From Acanthaster planci (Eukaryota > Echinodermata > Asteroidea > Valvatida > Acanthasteridae), in contig NW_019091630.1 in NCBI RefSeq assembly GCF_001949145.1, positions 1 to 14,549 on the forward strand: DNA of 14,549 bases, read 5' to 3'. Position numbers and translations under genes: made by a program. Below, piece by piece: positions 1-8,641 of this stretch. The stretch's first letter is position 1; the number at the start of each line of letters is the position of its first letter. The notes below the pieces were generated by a model, which saw only the letters and a program-made list of their open reading frames with translations, was not told the DNA's origin and ran no database searches.

Positions 1-774
1 ACCAGCATTGTTTTTCTGGTCTCAAAAGATTTCACAATTTGGCTTATTAGAAAGAAAAATAAAATGCAAAAGGAGAGTTAATTAGTTTTATACGGTACAG
101 ATACCAGGGGGCTGTGATGTCCAAAATGGAGATGATAATGTAATAACTTGCTGACGGAAGGGAAATACAATGTACATGTAGGGAACTTCACTCATTGTAC
201 CCCTAATGTAATTATGTTTCCGACCGAGGCCCCCTTTGTAAGCGCCATTCATTTTGTGCTAATAATAACTTCCAATTCCCAATTCAAATTACTGTAATTC
301 AGACTTTGGTGTGATTATCTGGGATGGGCCATAAGATTATGAAGCAAGGCATTTAGACAAATATCCCCCAAAAGGTTAATCTCACCTGTTACTTAAATTG
401 ATTACCAAAAGAGCACATTTAATTTAGATATAATGCTCTATATATAAATAAAACTGCATAATGCAATGGTAAAGGAAACAACGCTAATGAACAGGACAGC
501 TATGAAATCAAGATGCTTTGTGCTTCCTTGAAAAGACAACACTGAAGAGGGCTGCAAATTGGAACCTGGGAGCATTTTCTCATTACTATCCACCAAAAAT
601 CATCAAGTACAGAGTCATCCTGTCATGTAACAGCGTATGAAGAGGTGGGAGCATCTGTACCAGTTTCCAACTCTGACATGTCGGTTCATGAATCATACTC
701 TGAGGTGTCCAGAGATTCGGCCAAACTTCTTGATGACAATCTGGAGGAATTGACAATCTCACACTTGTTTCTCC
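1..774. other. No gene assigned; AT-rich non-coding sequence
   Basis: No convincing coding region or RNA gene is visible. A plus-strand frame is open from about 547 to its stop at 804-806 and reads as an acidic, serine-rich peptide, but it has no early start, no strong splice sites, and overlaps the last exon proposed on the other strand. An AATAAA hexamer occurs near 446-451 on the plus strand with no gene to attach it to. If the minus-strand gene at 775-2700 is real, its 3' untranslated region lies here. Confidence 0.5.
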
Positions 775-2700
775 CTAAAGGCTTGTGGGAGCAGAGCTCA
801 GGATAATTTCTTTGAGCCAGTACTTCAACTTGTCACTTCTGTATTAGAAGAAATAGTTAAAATTAGATGGTTGAATATTTGACAAGAACAAGAGTTACCA
901 TGACATGACTGGAGCAGAAGAAAGAGTGAATTTATGAGATAGATCATGCACATGATCCTTCAAACAGCTCATTTTACTTTCTATTGATGTACATGCATGA
1001 CTATTCTTAGCTTAAGAGTAGGCCTCACAAAATACCTATGCAACACCTTCTCTTCACAGACTGCCTATGCAACACCTCTTTCCAAATGCAATGTCAATAC
1101 ATGTAGTTGTTGATTTGAACATTTTATAAAGAGTCAAATTTGTAAGCACTGGGCAATTTGAATAACTGTCAACCTGTCATACTGCTGCGATTGAAGATCA
1201 GTTCCGTCATGCTTCATAATCACCGTCACAAACATTTGATCAATCTTCGACATACTCATGATTTCCAGGCCATCAATCACTATCTCTGTTGAACATCTCA
1301 TAGGCCTCTTGGTGCTCCATCTGAAGTTCACCCCTTTAGTACAGACAGTAACCGCTTTTCATACTTTCACTTCATCCAAACAGATTTTCCCATTACACCC
1401 CCTTGAACCTATTTTGAGAAAATGGAAGGAAAAAAAGGAAGGAGTGACTGTGGAATTATGCGTGTACAATTCAAAGAGTCAGATTGGTGATATGCAGGCA
1501 CTTACTTGCATCTGAGCAGAATGCCCTGCAAGAAAGATAACTACGAGTACAACAAATTTTGCATGTACGTACTTCAACTTGCCAATATTGTAAGGTTTGG
1601 ATAGAATTGATATGAGCCAGCAGTTATAAAAAAGTGTCTGACTGTGTTGACATTCAAATGAGGATCCCACAGCACAATGGAGCTGGAACAAGTGCTGGTT
1701 TCCAATCACCACAAGTGGTGGTTTATATCACAGTTTTCAATGAAATAAAAAATGATTTCCTTCATTACTGTCTGCATTATTCACCAGGATTATGAACATG
1801 AACTTAAGTTTTAAGGGAGCCTGAAATAATGATCATGGGTACTGAAAGACACGAGGCCAAAATTGTTTTATTTTCCCCCAATAAACGAGATATTTTTAAC
1901 ACGAGTAAAAATTAGAAAACACATCAATCAAATACTGTCTACAGCTTACCCTTCAGGATGTGTATCAAAACATTCTCTGTTCTTTTTCTCTCTGCTGCTT
2001 GTTGAAGCATTCCTGAAAAGAAATTTAAGAGAAAATACAATTTAAACCATCTTGCTTGTGCTCTGAATCTTTACTAATCATATTATTATTTTCGTTAAGG
2101 CACATGCCGTCCGCATTGCCGGACATCGTCATGTTTACTGCTTCCTGTCATGACCCACGACCTTTGTTCCGGTCTCGGAGTGGACAGTTCGCATCACGTG
2201 GTCAGATTACATCATTCGCGAGCAAGTTTTAAATGTGGCGAATTTTGCACATAAAGCTTCCTCGACGGCAAAATAATTCCACCTGAATTATTAAAAAACT
2301 TGGATAACTTGCGGAGAACTTTTTGATTTGTCATCTCTGGTAATTTATGTACTTGATTCTGTTCAGAAAATCTATTCCCGCAGTTGCTTGCACGAAATGA
2401 AAGAATTTAGGGGTTCAGCTGATGGCCTATCCCCCAACTTTTCTTGTGTTGAACAACAACTGTAAAGCGGAGTTTGAAGAGTTTCCAGGATTTCCCAACA
2501 ATTAAAATGTTTGCAATATCACTAAATTGGGAAAGCAGTTTCCAACAGCCATAAATATGTGTACCTTTCTGATAAAAGCTTCTGTATGAATTGAATACAA
2601 ATTACAGATGAAAATCTTCTTCATGAACATCACCCCCCATATAGTGTATACTTCGCACGGCTGATCGATCTTCGCGCCGCGGCTTCTGCACAACTCCCAT
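775..2700 (-). CDS. Candidate four-exon gene, product not recognised (about 122 aa)
   Basis: Product not recognised; this is a hand-built model. Exons on the minus strand are 2700-2606 (ATG start), 2012-1950, 1320-1174 and 838-775 (TAG stop), together 369 nt or 123 codons including the stop. All three introns (593, 629 and 335 nt) are phase 2, begin GT and end AG, so the frame stays open. Acceptors before exon 2 (TTTCTTTTCAG) and exon 4 (a T-rich tract then ATACAG) are strong. The exon 2 donor GG|GTAAGC is good. The donors of exon 1 (CT|GTAATT) and exon 3 (AG|GTTGAC) are weak, as is the exon 3 acceptor. Exon 2 encodes a charged stretch containing REKKNRECFDTHPEG; exons 3-4 read as a compact fold containing KIDQMFVTVIMKHDGTDL and DKLKYWLKEI. 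No signal peptide or membrane segment is seen. An in-frame stop lies seven codons upstream of the ATG. A competing reading starts at 2132. Chance assembly remains possible. Confidence 0.33.
1506..1525 (-). other. Possible 20-nt microexon with consensus splice sites
   Basis: On the minus strand, TCTTTCTTGCAG immediately precedes these 20 nt and GTAAGT immediately follows. Both are near-ideal metazoan splice signals, better than several in the surrounding four-exon model. It lies in the intron between the exons at 2012-1950 and 1320-1174. Including it in the 122-residue model shifts the frame and reaches a stop in exon 3, so it could be a poison or alternative exon. In the alternative model starting at 2132 it keeps the frame and is followed by 15 codons and a TGA at 1275-1273. 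Confidence 0.3.
2075..2132 (-). other. Alternative first coding exon for the minus-strand gene
   Basis: An ATG at 2132 opens a frame that reaches a possible donor A|GTAAAG after 58 nt. Splicing over a short 62-nt intron to 2012-1950, then to the 20-nt element and to 1320-1273, gives an open reading of 62 codons plus stop. The exon lies just downstream, in minus-strand terms, of a CpG-rich patch with a CACGTG box. It uses a different frame of the exon at 2012-1950 than the 122-residue model, so both cannot be the main product. Confidence 0.2.
2100..2280. promoter_or_regulatory. CpG-rich patch with CACGTG E-box, possible promoter
   Basis: This stretch has many CpG dinucleotides against an AT-rich, CpG-poor background and contains a canonical E-box CACGTG at 2195-2200, the site type bound by USF/Myc-family bHLH factors. 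Invertebrate promoters are often less methylated and therefore richer in CpG. No TATA box is evident. Direction is not determined; it would suit a minus-strand transcript starting near 2150. More CpG-rich DNA follows at 2640-2700 and 2985-3075. Confidence 0.2.
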
Positions 2701-4170
2701 GCACAAAACCCCAGCTGACTATGCCATGTGAGTTTTATTTATCCAAATTCAATCCCAGAATTCCTCGCGCCCGAAACATCGAAATGGCTTATTGTTTCAT
2801 ACCATGACAAACGAAGACGCCATGTTTGCGAAATCAAAACACATTTCTTCCTTCAAATTAACAGCTTTGGAAATTGTTAATACCTCTACTTCCATACCAT
2901 AACTCTCAGATGCTTCTTGCAATCAAAAAGCAATACGTAAGATTATGATTTCAAGAAAGAAGTTAAAATTGTCTAGGCCTACCAGGAATTGTCGCGCACT
3001 ACCATCCGTCGAGTATATGCCGTACGTATCCATATCCGGCCAGCAGAACGTTTCTGGAAAACAACCACTGTTGCGTGGTGGCGCCCTTCTTACTCACCAA
3101 CTGAAGGTTCCAGAATAAAAGGACCCGTACAATTTTAGTTTATTAGTATAGTTTACGTATAATACGTGCGTGCGTGTGGTCCAATCCAGTCCCATCCCTT
3201 CATGTACATTAAAATAATGAATATCTATTTATTCAGATATTAATTGTTGCTGTCTACTTAAAAGGAACAATTCACAGCTGAGGTGGGTAGGCTGTTCAGG
3301 CAACGACCACTCAAACCATTCAAGCAAGAAGCTTTTTTTTCGGGGGGGGGGGGCGATCGAGGCCTGATGAAAAGCCCAACAATATCTTGGAGATTGGCTG
3401 AAACGTTTCCGATGTGGACAAAGATTTTACTGCTTTTACCTAAAAAAACAGAGGCAGAATCATTTCAGTCACGTCAGGTATGTAGGCCCGACATGTATTT
3501 AGGCCCTATAGTGAACAATAACTGCAGGCTGTGAAAAACTTGCCTCTATTACCTCAATATGACAATATTCATTGACATCCCAGCAGCATGGTGTAATAAC
3601 GAACGACATTACAAAAAAGTAACAAGAACCTCTATAAAAACAGCCCGTCCAGCGGCATAAAGTTGTGTCTGCAGCAAATTAAGCCGCCCCAGGACCTCAT
3701 AGGCCTATCAATTATAGGTGCTATGTTCCGGTTTGTTCGAATTAGTTTTATTTGTATCAGTGCATGACAGGGGCCATGCTACACCCACCGATTCTCAGTT
3801 TGTTCACTGTCAACATGAACGAATCCAACTTGATGCTGCGCTGGTTAAACTGTTGAGCCTTGGTGGTTGGTGCACACTCCATCGCTAAACTTGCACACCT
3901 AAACCAAGACATGTGTCGCCAAAACCGCACGAGTGGATCAGAGCTTGGTCCACCTTGTGAATGTGGTTCCATTCTCGCCAGCCGCTGGGGGACCAGCGTG
4001 CTTTCCGGCAGTCCCAGTCAATGCAAAACTTCACCAAAGCTGCATTGAAATTAATTCCCTTCATTTTAATAACGGAAATTCTGAAGGACTGGCCAAGCTG
4101 TAGCGGGTCCAGCGCAGGGCAAAGACCGTTTCGGCCCCTTTAATTCTCTATTCATCGCATTGTGTTTAAT
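2701..4170. other. Long non-coding stretch with minor landmarks
   Basis: No gene can be supported. Landmarks are CpG-rich DNA at 2985-3075, a T8-C-G12 homopolymer junction at 3333-3353, an alternating GTGCGTGCGTGTG tract near 3166-3178, and a plus-strand reading near 3860-3975 with a Cys pair (PPCECG) preceded by LNQDM, faintly like the C-terminal zinc region of non-LTR retrotransposons. Short open frames here overlap on both strands and lack splice context or recognisable domains. Confidence 0.5.
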
Positions 4171-4661
4171 ATGGTGAGTCGAATTAACTCGAGCTAAATA
4201 CTTGACTCGAGCCCACTTTTGGCTCAATGACTAGTAATGACTCGACTCTACTCAAGTCACAAACGTTGGTTACTCGTTACAACTCTGCTGGAATGACAGA
4301 TGTATCGGCGGAACATCTGAAAGTCATTTGGGGGCATTTGAAAATTTACCTCAGCGTTTCTGCATTACGGTCGCAAGACATCTTACTCTTTGTGATAATA
4401 ACACATGGTAAGAACATCATAAACCGGCACGTACTTTTCAAGTCATGAAAGTAGTTTTTGTGTTTTTATTTTGGGGACTCGAGTGTTATCAGCTTTCGAG
4501 TCGGGTCTGCTGATGAGGGACTCGAGTCGAGTCTGGGCATTTGCTCACAGTAACTTGAGTCGAATCATTTACCTGCTGGGAATTGAGTCGAGTCGAGTTG
4601 CCAAAAATGTATTTCGAGTCGGACTCGAGTCAAGTCACTGACTCGAGTCATTACAACTCTG
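4171..4661 (-). repeat. GACTCGAGTC-rich interspersed repeat, two same-direction fragments
   Basis: The 10-bp palindrome GACTCGAGTC occurs perfectly at 4519-4528, 4622-4631 and 4640-4649, with many one-mismatch or half copies (around 4187, 4204, 4239, 4476, 4555 and 4585). Two blocks end in the same string TTACAACTCTG, at 4277-4287 and 4651-4661, each preceded by a similar ACTC-rich run. This indicates two same-direction copies or one duplicated copy. Read on the minus strand the shared end begins CAGAGTTGTAA; a CAG start is usual for hAT-type DNA transposons, so a non-autonomous hAT remnant is one inference. No matching opposite end or 8-bp target duplication was found. The central part, 4288-4470, lacks the motif. 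Confidence 0.55.
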
Positions 4662-5519
4662 TAATCCAGTAACAGGGCACGGAGGTTGCAATCACAACCA
4701 CCAGCTGAAAAATGTTATAAAATATAGAGGTTAGGCTTATAGCAGAAAGACTCCGGTATAAACATAACTAGGCGCAATCGGACGGCGAAATCGTTCTGAC
4801 ACTATGGGGCTAACCAAAGCCAAATCCAGCTGGCTTAATCAACAATGTTTAACATGTCTCAAAATGAAAATTACTGTGGCAGTCTCCGTCGACGGAGCCT
4901 CGGGCTTGCCCTCGGCCGACCCAACGAGCGGCTGAAGAGGCGGCCGGGGGAGGCACGTCCGTTCGGAGGCAGTCTACCGCCAGGTGCCAAAGCTATCTCT
5001 GGGAACACTAGGTAGAATGGCGACGGGCTTTTCCTTATATTAAGTTGGCCGGGGGGAACTCTACGCCAAGATCAACTGATACAGTGACCCATGCTGGATT
5101 CAAGATTAGCTCTAATTATTTATTAATCAAATGTTCTCCTATTCAGGTGATTCCTGTATAATTATGATTTACAACAGTCGTTAAGCGATCAATACAATCC
5201 TGGCAATTAATTAATTACAGGGCTGATAGTGGTGGGGACAATCCAGTGAAGCCGCCCAAGTACTGCTTCACCCCTAGTGTCTGAAGATGCCGGCTTACAC
5301 CTACAGCACTAATCCCCGCGGAAGATCGCTGTCACGTAGAGCCCGAAGTGCCGTACGTACTACGTATTGCCAGACAGACAACAGAAGAAGCGCGCGCTCG
5401 TTGTTGATGTTGTTTTGTTTTAATGGCGCTTTCAGCAACTCGGGCTATTTGCGCCAATAACTGTACGTTTATTCATGCACTTTATTAATCAGCATCACAT
5501 TACGGAGTTAGGAAGAAGG
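4662..5519. other. No gene; GC-rich island with perfect palindrome
   Basis: No coding region is supported. A distinctly GC-rich patch covers about 4884-4995 and opens with the perfect 14-bp palindrome CTCCGTCGACGGAG (4884-4897). A TGGCGC/GCGCCA inverted pair near 5424-5456 encloses about 20 bases, and AGCGCGCGCT occurs near 5390. The stretch 5040-5230 is AT-rich with no recognisable feature. Confidence 0.45.
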
Positions 5520-5690
5520 TCCAGTTTAACAGGCAGGAGGAAACCGGAGTACCCGGACAAAACCTGCGAGAGCGAGTATGGACTGGAAACCAAATGCGCT
5601 TAAGGCCTAGGCCAAGCCGGGACTCGAACCCGAGCGAGCTTCATTGGTGCAAACGAAAGAACCGCTACACTAACCCGCTCCCCCAAGGGC
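5520..5690 (-). repeat. tRNA-derived SINE
   Basis: Read on the minus strand, the head carries RNA polymerase III internal promoter boxes: an A box TAGTGTAGCGG (complement of 5662-5672) and a B box GGTTCGAGTCC (complement of 5620-5630), about 32 bases apart as in tRNA genes. The T-arm CGGG/CCCG pairs, but the acceptor stem pairs only partly (about 5 of 7) and the anticodon arm is irregular, so this is a tRNA-like head rather than a working tRNA. The body includes TCCGGGTACTCCGGT (complement of 5543-5557), a string common in SINE-like animal repeats. The far end and target duplications were not defined; the head abuts the foldback element at 5717. Confidence 0.65.
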
Positions 5691-5716
5691 GCACTGCCTG
5701 CGCGTGGGCCTTTTAT

Positions 5717-6525
5717 GGGTGCACCACTAAAAATAAATTCCCATAGACGGCAGTGATAAATCCCCATACTTCACAAATATTTTAAAAATACTCACAATTC
5801 TCACAGGTGTTCAGGATGCACAGAAAAATAATGTTCCACATGTCCTCTTTCACTTTCCTTTCAATTTTCGGGGAGTTGACCAATGAATTTTTGAGAAATT
5901 TTCACCAGAAGCAGACCACCCCTAAAATGCAGAAAATGTCCCTGTCCAGAAAAGTAGCCCTCGGCAAAATGGCTCAAATAGTGCCACTTTCAAACCCGAT
6001 TGCATCCAATTTGCCCCGAAATAGGGGCCTAGGGCGCCCCCTTATTATTGTTCAGCATAATTATGTCATGAGTCTGGTGGCCCGACGTCGTTGCACGATT
6101 TCTTGCGCTGGCCGTGTTAGCACCTCGTGGCTGGTGTGTGGGTATAAAGGGTGCACCCTCGTATTAAGGCCAGAAATATGTCCACCGAGCTCATTAATAA
6201 AAGTTATACACTCAAAATATTCTATATTAGAGGGTCCTGAGAGCCATGGAACTGAGGAATTGAAGAAATATGAGACTGAACCTCTGGGCAGGAGTCAAGG
6301 CTTCCAATTCTGAGCACGGAGGCAATCGGGTTTGAAAGTGGCACTATTTGAGCCATTTTGCCGAGGGGTGGTTTTTTCAAAATGGCTATTTTTCTGGAGA
6401 GGGACATTTTCTGCATTTTAGGGGTGGTCTGCTTTTGGTGAGAGTTGTGAGTATTTTTAAAATATTTGTGAAGTATGGGGATTTGTCACTGCTGTCTATG
6501 GGAATGTAGTTTTAGTGGTGCACCC
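5717..6525. mobile_element. Foldback (long inverted-repeat) element, non-autonomous
   Basis: The left arm 5717-6003 and right arm 6322-6525 are inverted copies. Both outer ends read inward as GGGTGCACCACTAAAA, and the inner ends meet at CCCGATTGC / GCAATCGGG. Arms align closely apart from two indels: about 101 bp present only on the left (5805-5905, bounded by TCAC on both sides) and about 17 bp present only on the right near 6367-6385. The centre, 6004-6321, is unique and contains an internal GGGTGCACCC at about 6149-6158. No transposase is encoded, and a 168-codon frame across it is incidental. No clear target-site duplication was found (flanks TTTTAT and TTCGCT). Movement would depend on an enzyme supplied in trans, if it was ever mobile. 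Confidence 0.8.
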
Positions 6526-6869
6526 TTCGCTACATTATCCACTGATTTCAAGACACACCCTCGCCGTACTGGTTTAGTTGCTCCCTAATGCATTCGCAGG
6601 CCCTGACCTCATAAGGTCACTTCAGCCAACCTCGATTCCTTGGGCTATGTGTGTGTTACTTCAAAGATCGCAAAGAGTATGGTAGAAACCAGCATGGCGA
6701 GGAAAGATCGCACCCATGGGAACGAGGTTGCCCTTAAGAACACTGCAGTCATTGGACGGCGCTTTTCGAAAAAAAATGTGCATCTCCTAAGAATAATGTA
6801 TTTTATCTTACAGTGATAAAATGAATTATATTATTCCATTCCATTCAGGTTTTTGTCTGTTTTTTTCAG
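6526..6869 (+). other. Upstream region of fucosyltransferase, ends in 3' splice signal
   Basis: No coding sequence is seen. The last bases before the fucosyltransferase ATG are a pyrimidine run followed by CAG (TTTTTGTCTGTTTTTTTCAG, 6850-6869), a strong metazoan 3' splice site. The coding exon therefore probably begins at 6870 and this stretch is intronic. The frame that would extend the protein upstream meets a TGA within about 65 bases, so upstream coding sequence is possible only by splicing. Confidence 0.55.
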
Positions 6870-8177
6870 ATGTTACAATTCCTCATCCTTCTAACCATTG
6901 GTCTACTGTGGATGGACATTTTACCCAGACTCGAAACGAAGGCTAAGACAGCATCCCATTACCGAGGGCTGGCACCTCAACGTTTTACTGGCTGGGCTGG
7001 CAGCCATGCAAACGTCACCGATGGGAAAAGTTCAGGCCGCACCATCATGACGACAAAAGACACTTTCAACAGGTTTGGTGAAATAAGCGAGTTCACGTCG
7101 GCGTCTGAGGAGCACTGTAGGTATAAGATTCAACTGTACGATGTACGAGGTGCTCTGGTCAAAGGAAAAGGTAACAGCTTTCATTTCAATCGCATTTTGA
7201 AGAATTTAACAGCCGGCGTTCCGTGTGACAGGAACTGCACTGTTGAGGTTGTTTTTGGTAACGAGAAAAATAACTTCACAGGAATGGACGCTGTCGTCTT
7301 CCACATCTTTATGAACTCAGTTCCATCTCACGGTCTTCCTGCTGTCATGAACCCCGACCAGGCTTGGGTGTTTTGCTCGTGGGAGTCACCACGCACCTCA
7401 GTTTTTCCGGGAAGAAAGGAGCCCAAGCTGACGGGTTTAACTGCCAACGCTGTGTGGACCTACCATCGGGCATCAGAGATTACGACCCCGTACGGATTCT
7501 ACAAGCCCGGGGTACCAATGACACATGAGGCAAAAACGTCCGATGAGTGGGTGCAAGGAAAGACGAAGGTAGCTCTTTGGGTCGCTAGTAACTGTGGAGT
7601 CACTTCCTGGCCAAGGTTAAGCTTTGTCAGAAAGCTACAGAGGTATATTCCACTTGACATCTACGGACGCTGCGGAAATCTTACCTGTCGACCCCGCACG
7701 TCCCCCAAATGCACCGTGGACCTGGTGCGAAAGTACAAATTCTATCTGGCCTTGGAGAACTCTGAATGCGAGGACTACATCACGGAAAAAGCCTGGGAAA
7801 AACCTCTCATGCAGGGCGTGGTCCCCATCGTGTACGGTGCTCGACGGGAAGACTACGAAAACTTACTCCCTCCAAATTCCTTTATCTATGTCGGAGATTT
7901 CAAAGATATGGAGAAACTGGCAGATTATTTGAAAATGTTGGACCGTCATCCAGATTTGTACTCCAAATACTTTGAATGGCGGTATAAAGGCAACGTAATC
8001 TACACTGGAGCAATGTATAAGACGTTTGACCCGTCTAGATTATGCCATCTCATACCTGTCATTGAGAAAGTGCGCAGAGGCGAGTTGCAACGAAAACCAG
8101 TTCTTTCTAGCGATTTCTTTCAAACGTGTCGCAAAGAGCCATTTTTGGGCAAAGGGCTACGTTGGGATCCTTGGTAA
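6870..8177 (+). CDS. Alpha-1,3-fucosyltransferase (GT10 family)
   Basis: Transfers fucose from GDP-fucose in alpha-1,3 linkage to GlcNAc of glycans in the Golgi lumen; the exact acceptor cannot be read from sequence. The 435-residue protein has a hydrophobic anchor at residues 2-17 (type II membrane topology), a stem to about 80, then the catalytic region. Family signatures are DAVVFH (140-145), WESP (171-174), WTYHRASEITTPYG (196-209), KVALWVASNC (233-242), YGRCG (265-269), YLALENSECEDYITEKAWEKPL (292-313, the conserved donor-binding core including E296, Y303 and K307), VPIVYGA (318-324), YENLLPPNSFIYVGDF (329-344) and YSKYFEWR (364-371). N-glycosylation sequons sit at N48, N112, N122, N135 and N270. 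Length is slightly above the vertebrate FUT norm. The tail before the anchor lacks the usual basic residues; with the splice acceptor abutting the ATG, an upstream exon might add them. It appears intact and functional. Confidence 0.93.
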   Translation: MLQFLILLTIGLLWMDILPRLETKAKTASHYRGLAPQRFTGWAGSHANVTDGKSSGRTIMTTKDTFNRFGEISEFTSASEEHCRYKIQLYDVRGALVKGKGNSFHFNRILKNLTAGVPCDRNCTVEVVFGNEKNNFTGMDAVVFHIFMNSVPSHGLPAVMNPDQAWVFCSWESPRTSVFPGRKEPKLTGLTANAVWTYHRASEITTPYGFYKPGVPMTHEAKTSDEWVQGKTKVALWVASNCGVTSWPRLSFVRKLQRYIPLDIYGRCGNLTCRPRTSPKCTVDLVRKYKFYLALENSECEDYITEKAWEKPLMQGVVPIVYGARREDYENLLPPNSFIYVGDFKDMEKLADYLKMLDRHPDLYSKYFEWRYKGNVIYTGAMYKTFDPSRLCHLIPVIEKVRRGELQRKPVLSSDFFQTCRKEPFLGKGLRWDPW

Positions 8178-8180
8178 GTG
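8173..8180 (+). promoter_or_regulatory. Consensus 5' splice site overlapping the stop codon
   Basis: The end of the fucosyltransferase frame reads TTG|GTAAGTG, with the TAA stop (8175-8177) inside a perfect GTAAGT donor. If used, the stop would be removed and the protein would continue in a later exon outside the recognised region; if unused, the 435-residue enzyme results. The catalytic domain is complete either way. Confidence 0.4.
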
Positions 8181-8537
8181 TGTTCAGTATGCTGGACACA
8201 TACTGTGGGATAGTACACGTGCAGTCCATAAGAACGATACAGTGATGCACCATGGTCCTTTAACACCCAGTGTCTACCACATAAAGCAAACTAGACATTT
8301 GACACGAAAGTTGGTCAATGGATTTCTTGTAATATTGTTGCCCTCCCAAATATTCGCAGCACTTTTTTGTCAGTCTTTTTTTTCAACCATCATGAGAATA
8401 TCAGAATTAGCTTATCGGAAAACAATAATGGGCGATTCGTTTTATACATGTAGTGCCCCACCAAGGGGATTGTCACAGAGAGGCCATTTTTCAAGTTTCA
8501 GGTCGTGGCTAACTTCCTGCAATTTTCTTTTTTTTTT
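8178..8537. other. Region 3' of fucosyltransferase, nothing assigned
   Basis: Either 3' untranslated region or intron, depending on use of the donor at 8174. No AATAAA signal is seen before the microsatellite. Open frames here are extensions or shadows of the upstream gene and microsatellite. Confidence 0.4.
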
Positions 8538-8641
8538 GGGGGGGGGTTGTTTGTTTGTTTGTTGGGGGTGTTTGTTTGTTTGTTTGTTGGGGTGTGGGCG
8601 TGTTTGTTTTTTTGTTTGTTCGTTCGTTCGTTTGTTTGTTT
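8538..8641 (+). repeat. (TTTG)n microsatellite, imperfect
   Basis: Runs of GTTT repeat are interrupted by TTGGGGGTG, a GGGGTGTGGGCGTG stretch and a TTCG-variant run (GTTCGTTCGTTCG). A T-run/G-run junction (about 8528-8546) precedes it. The strand is almost entirely G and T. Valine-, phenylalanine- and cysteine-rich open frames across it are products of the repeat, not genes. Confidence 0.9.

Noticed and set aside
547-806. Plus-strand open frame of about 87 codons, acidic and Ser-rich, ending WEQSSG-stop
   Set aside because: No early ATG, no strong acceptor, and it overlaps the better-supported minus-strand terminal exon at 838-775. A frame of this length is expected by chance in this much sequence.
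1035-1077. 14-bp direct repeat CCTATGCAACACCT at 1035 and 1064
   Set aside because: Only two copies 29 bp apart with no extended similarity; a small local duplication, and no CRISPR-like array.
1273-1320. Possible EF-hand-like string EAYEMFNRDSD on the minus strand
   Set aside because: It ends at TGA directly after DSD. Continuing the loop would need a frameshift, and the other frame is open and fits the exon phases without one.
5608-5690. Functional tRNA gene on the minus strand
   Set aside because: A and B boxes are good, but the acceptor stem has mismatches and the anticodon arm does not fold with a normal 7-base loop. It is attached to a SINE body.
5807-6313. 168-codon open frame
   Set aside because: It lies across an inverted-repeat arm and the unique centre of the foldback element, with no recognisable domain or splice context.
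6870-8177. Fucosyltransferase as a processed retrocopy because the frame has no introns
   Set aside because: Single-exon catalytic regions are normal for this family, the frame is intact, no poly(A) remnant or flanking duplication is seen, and a strong splice acceptor precedes the ATG.
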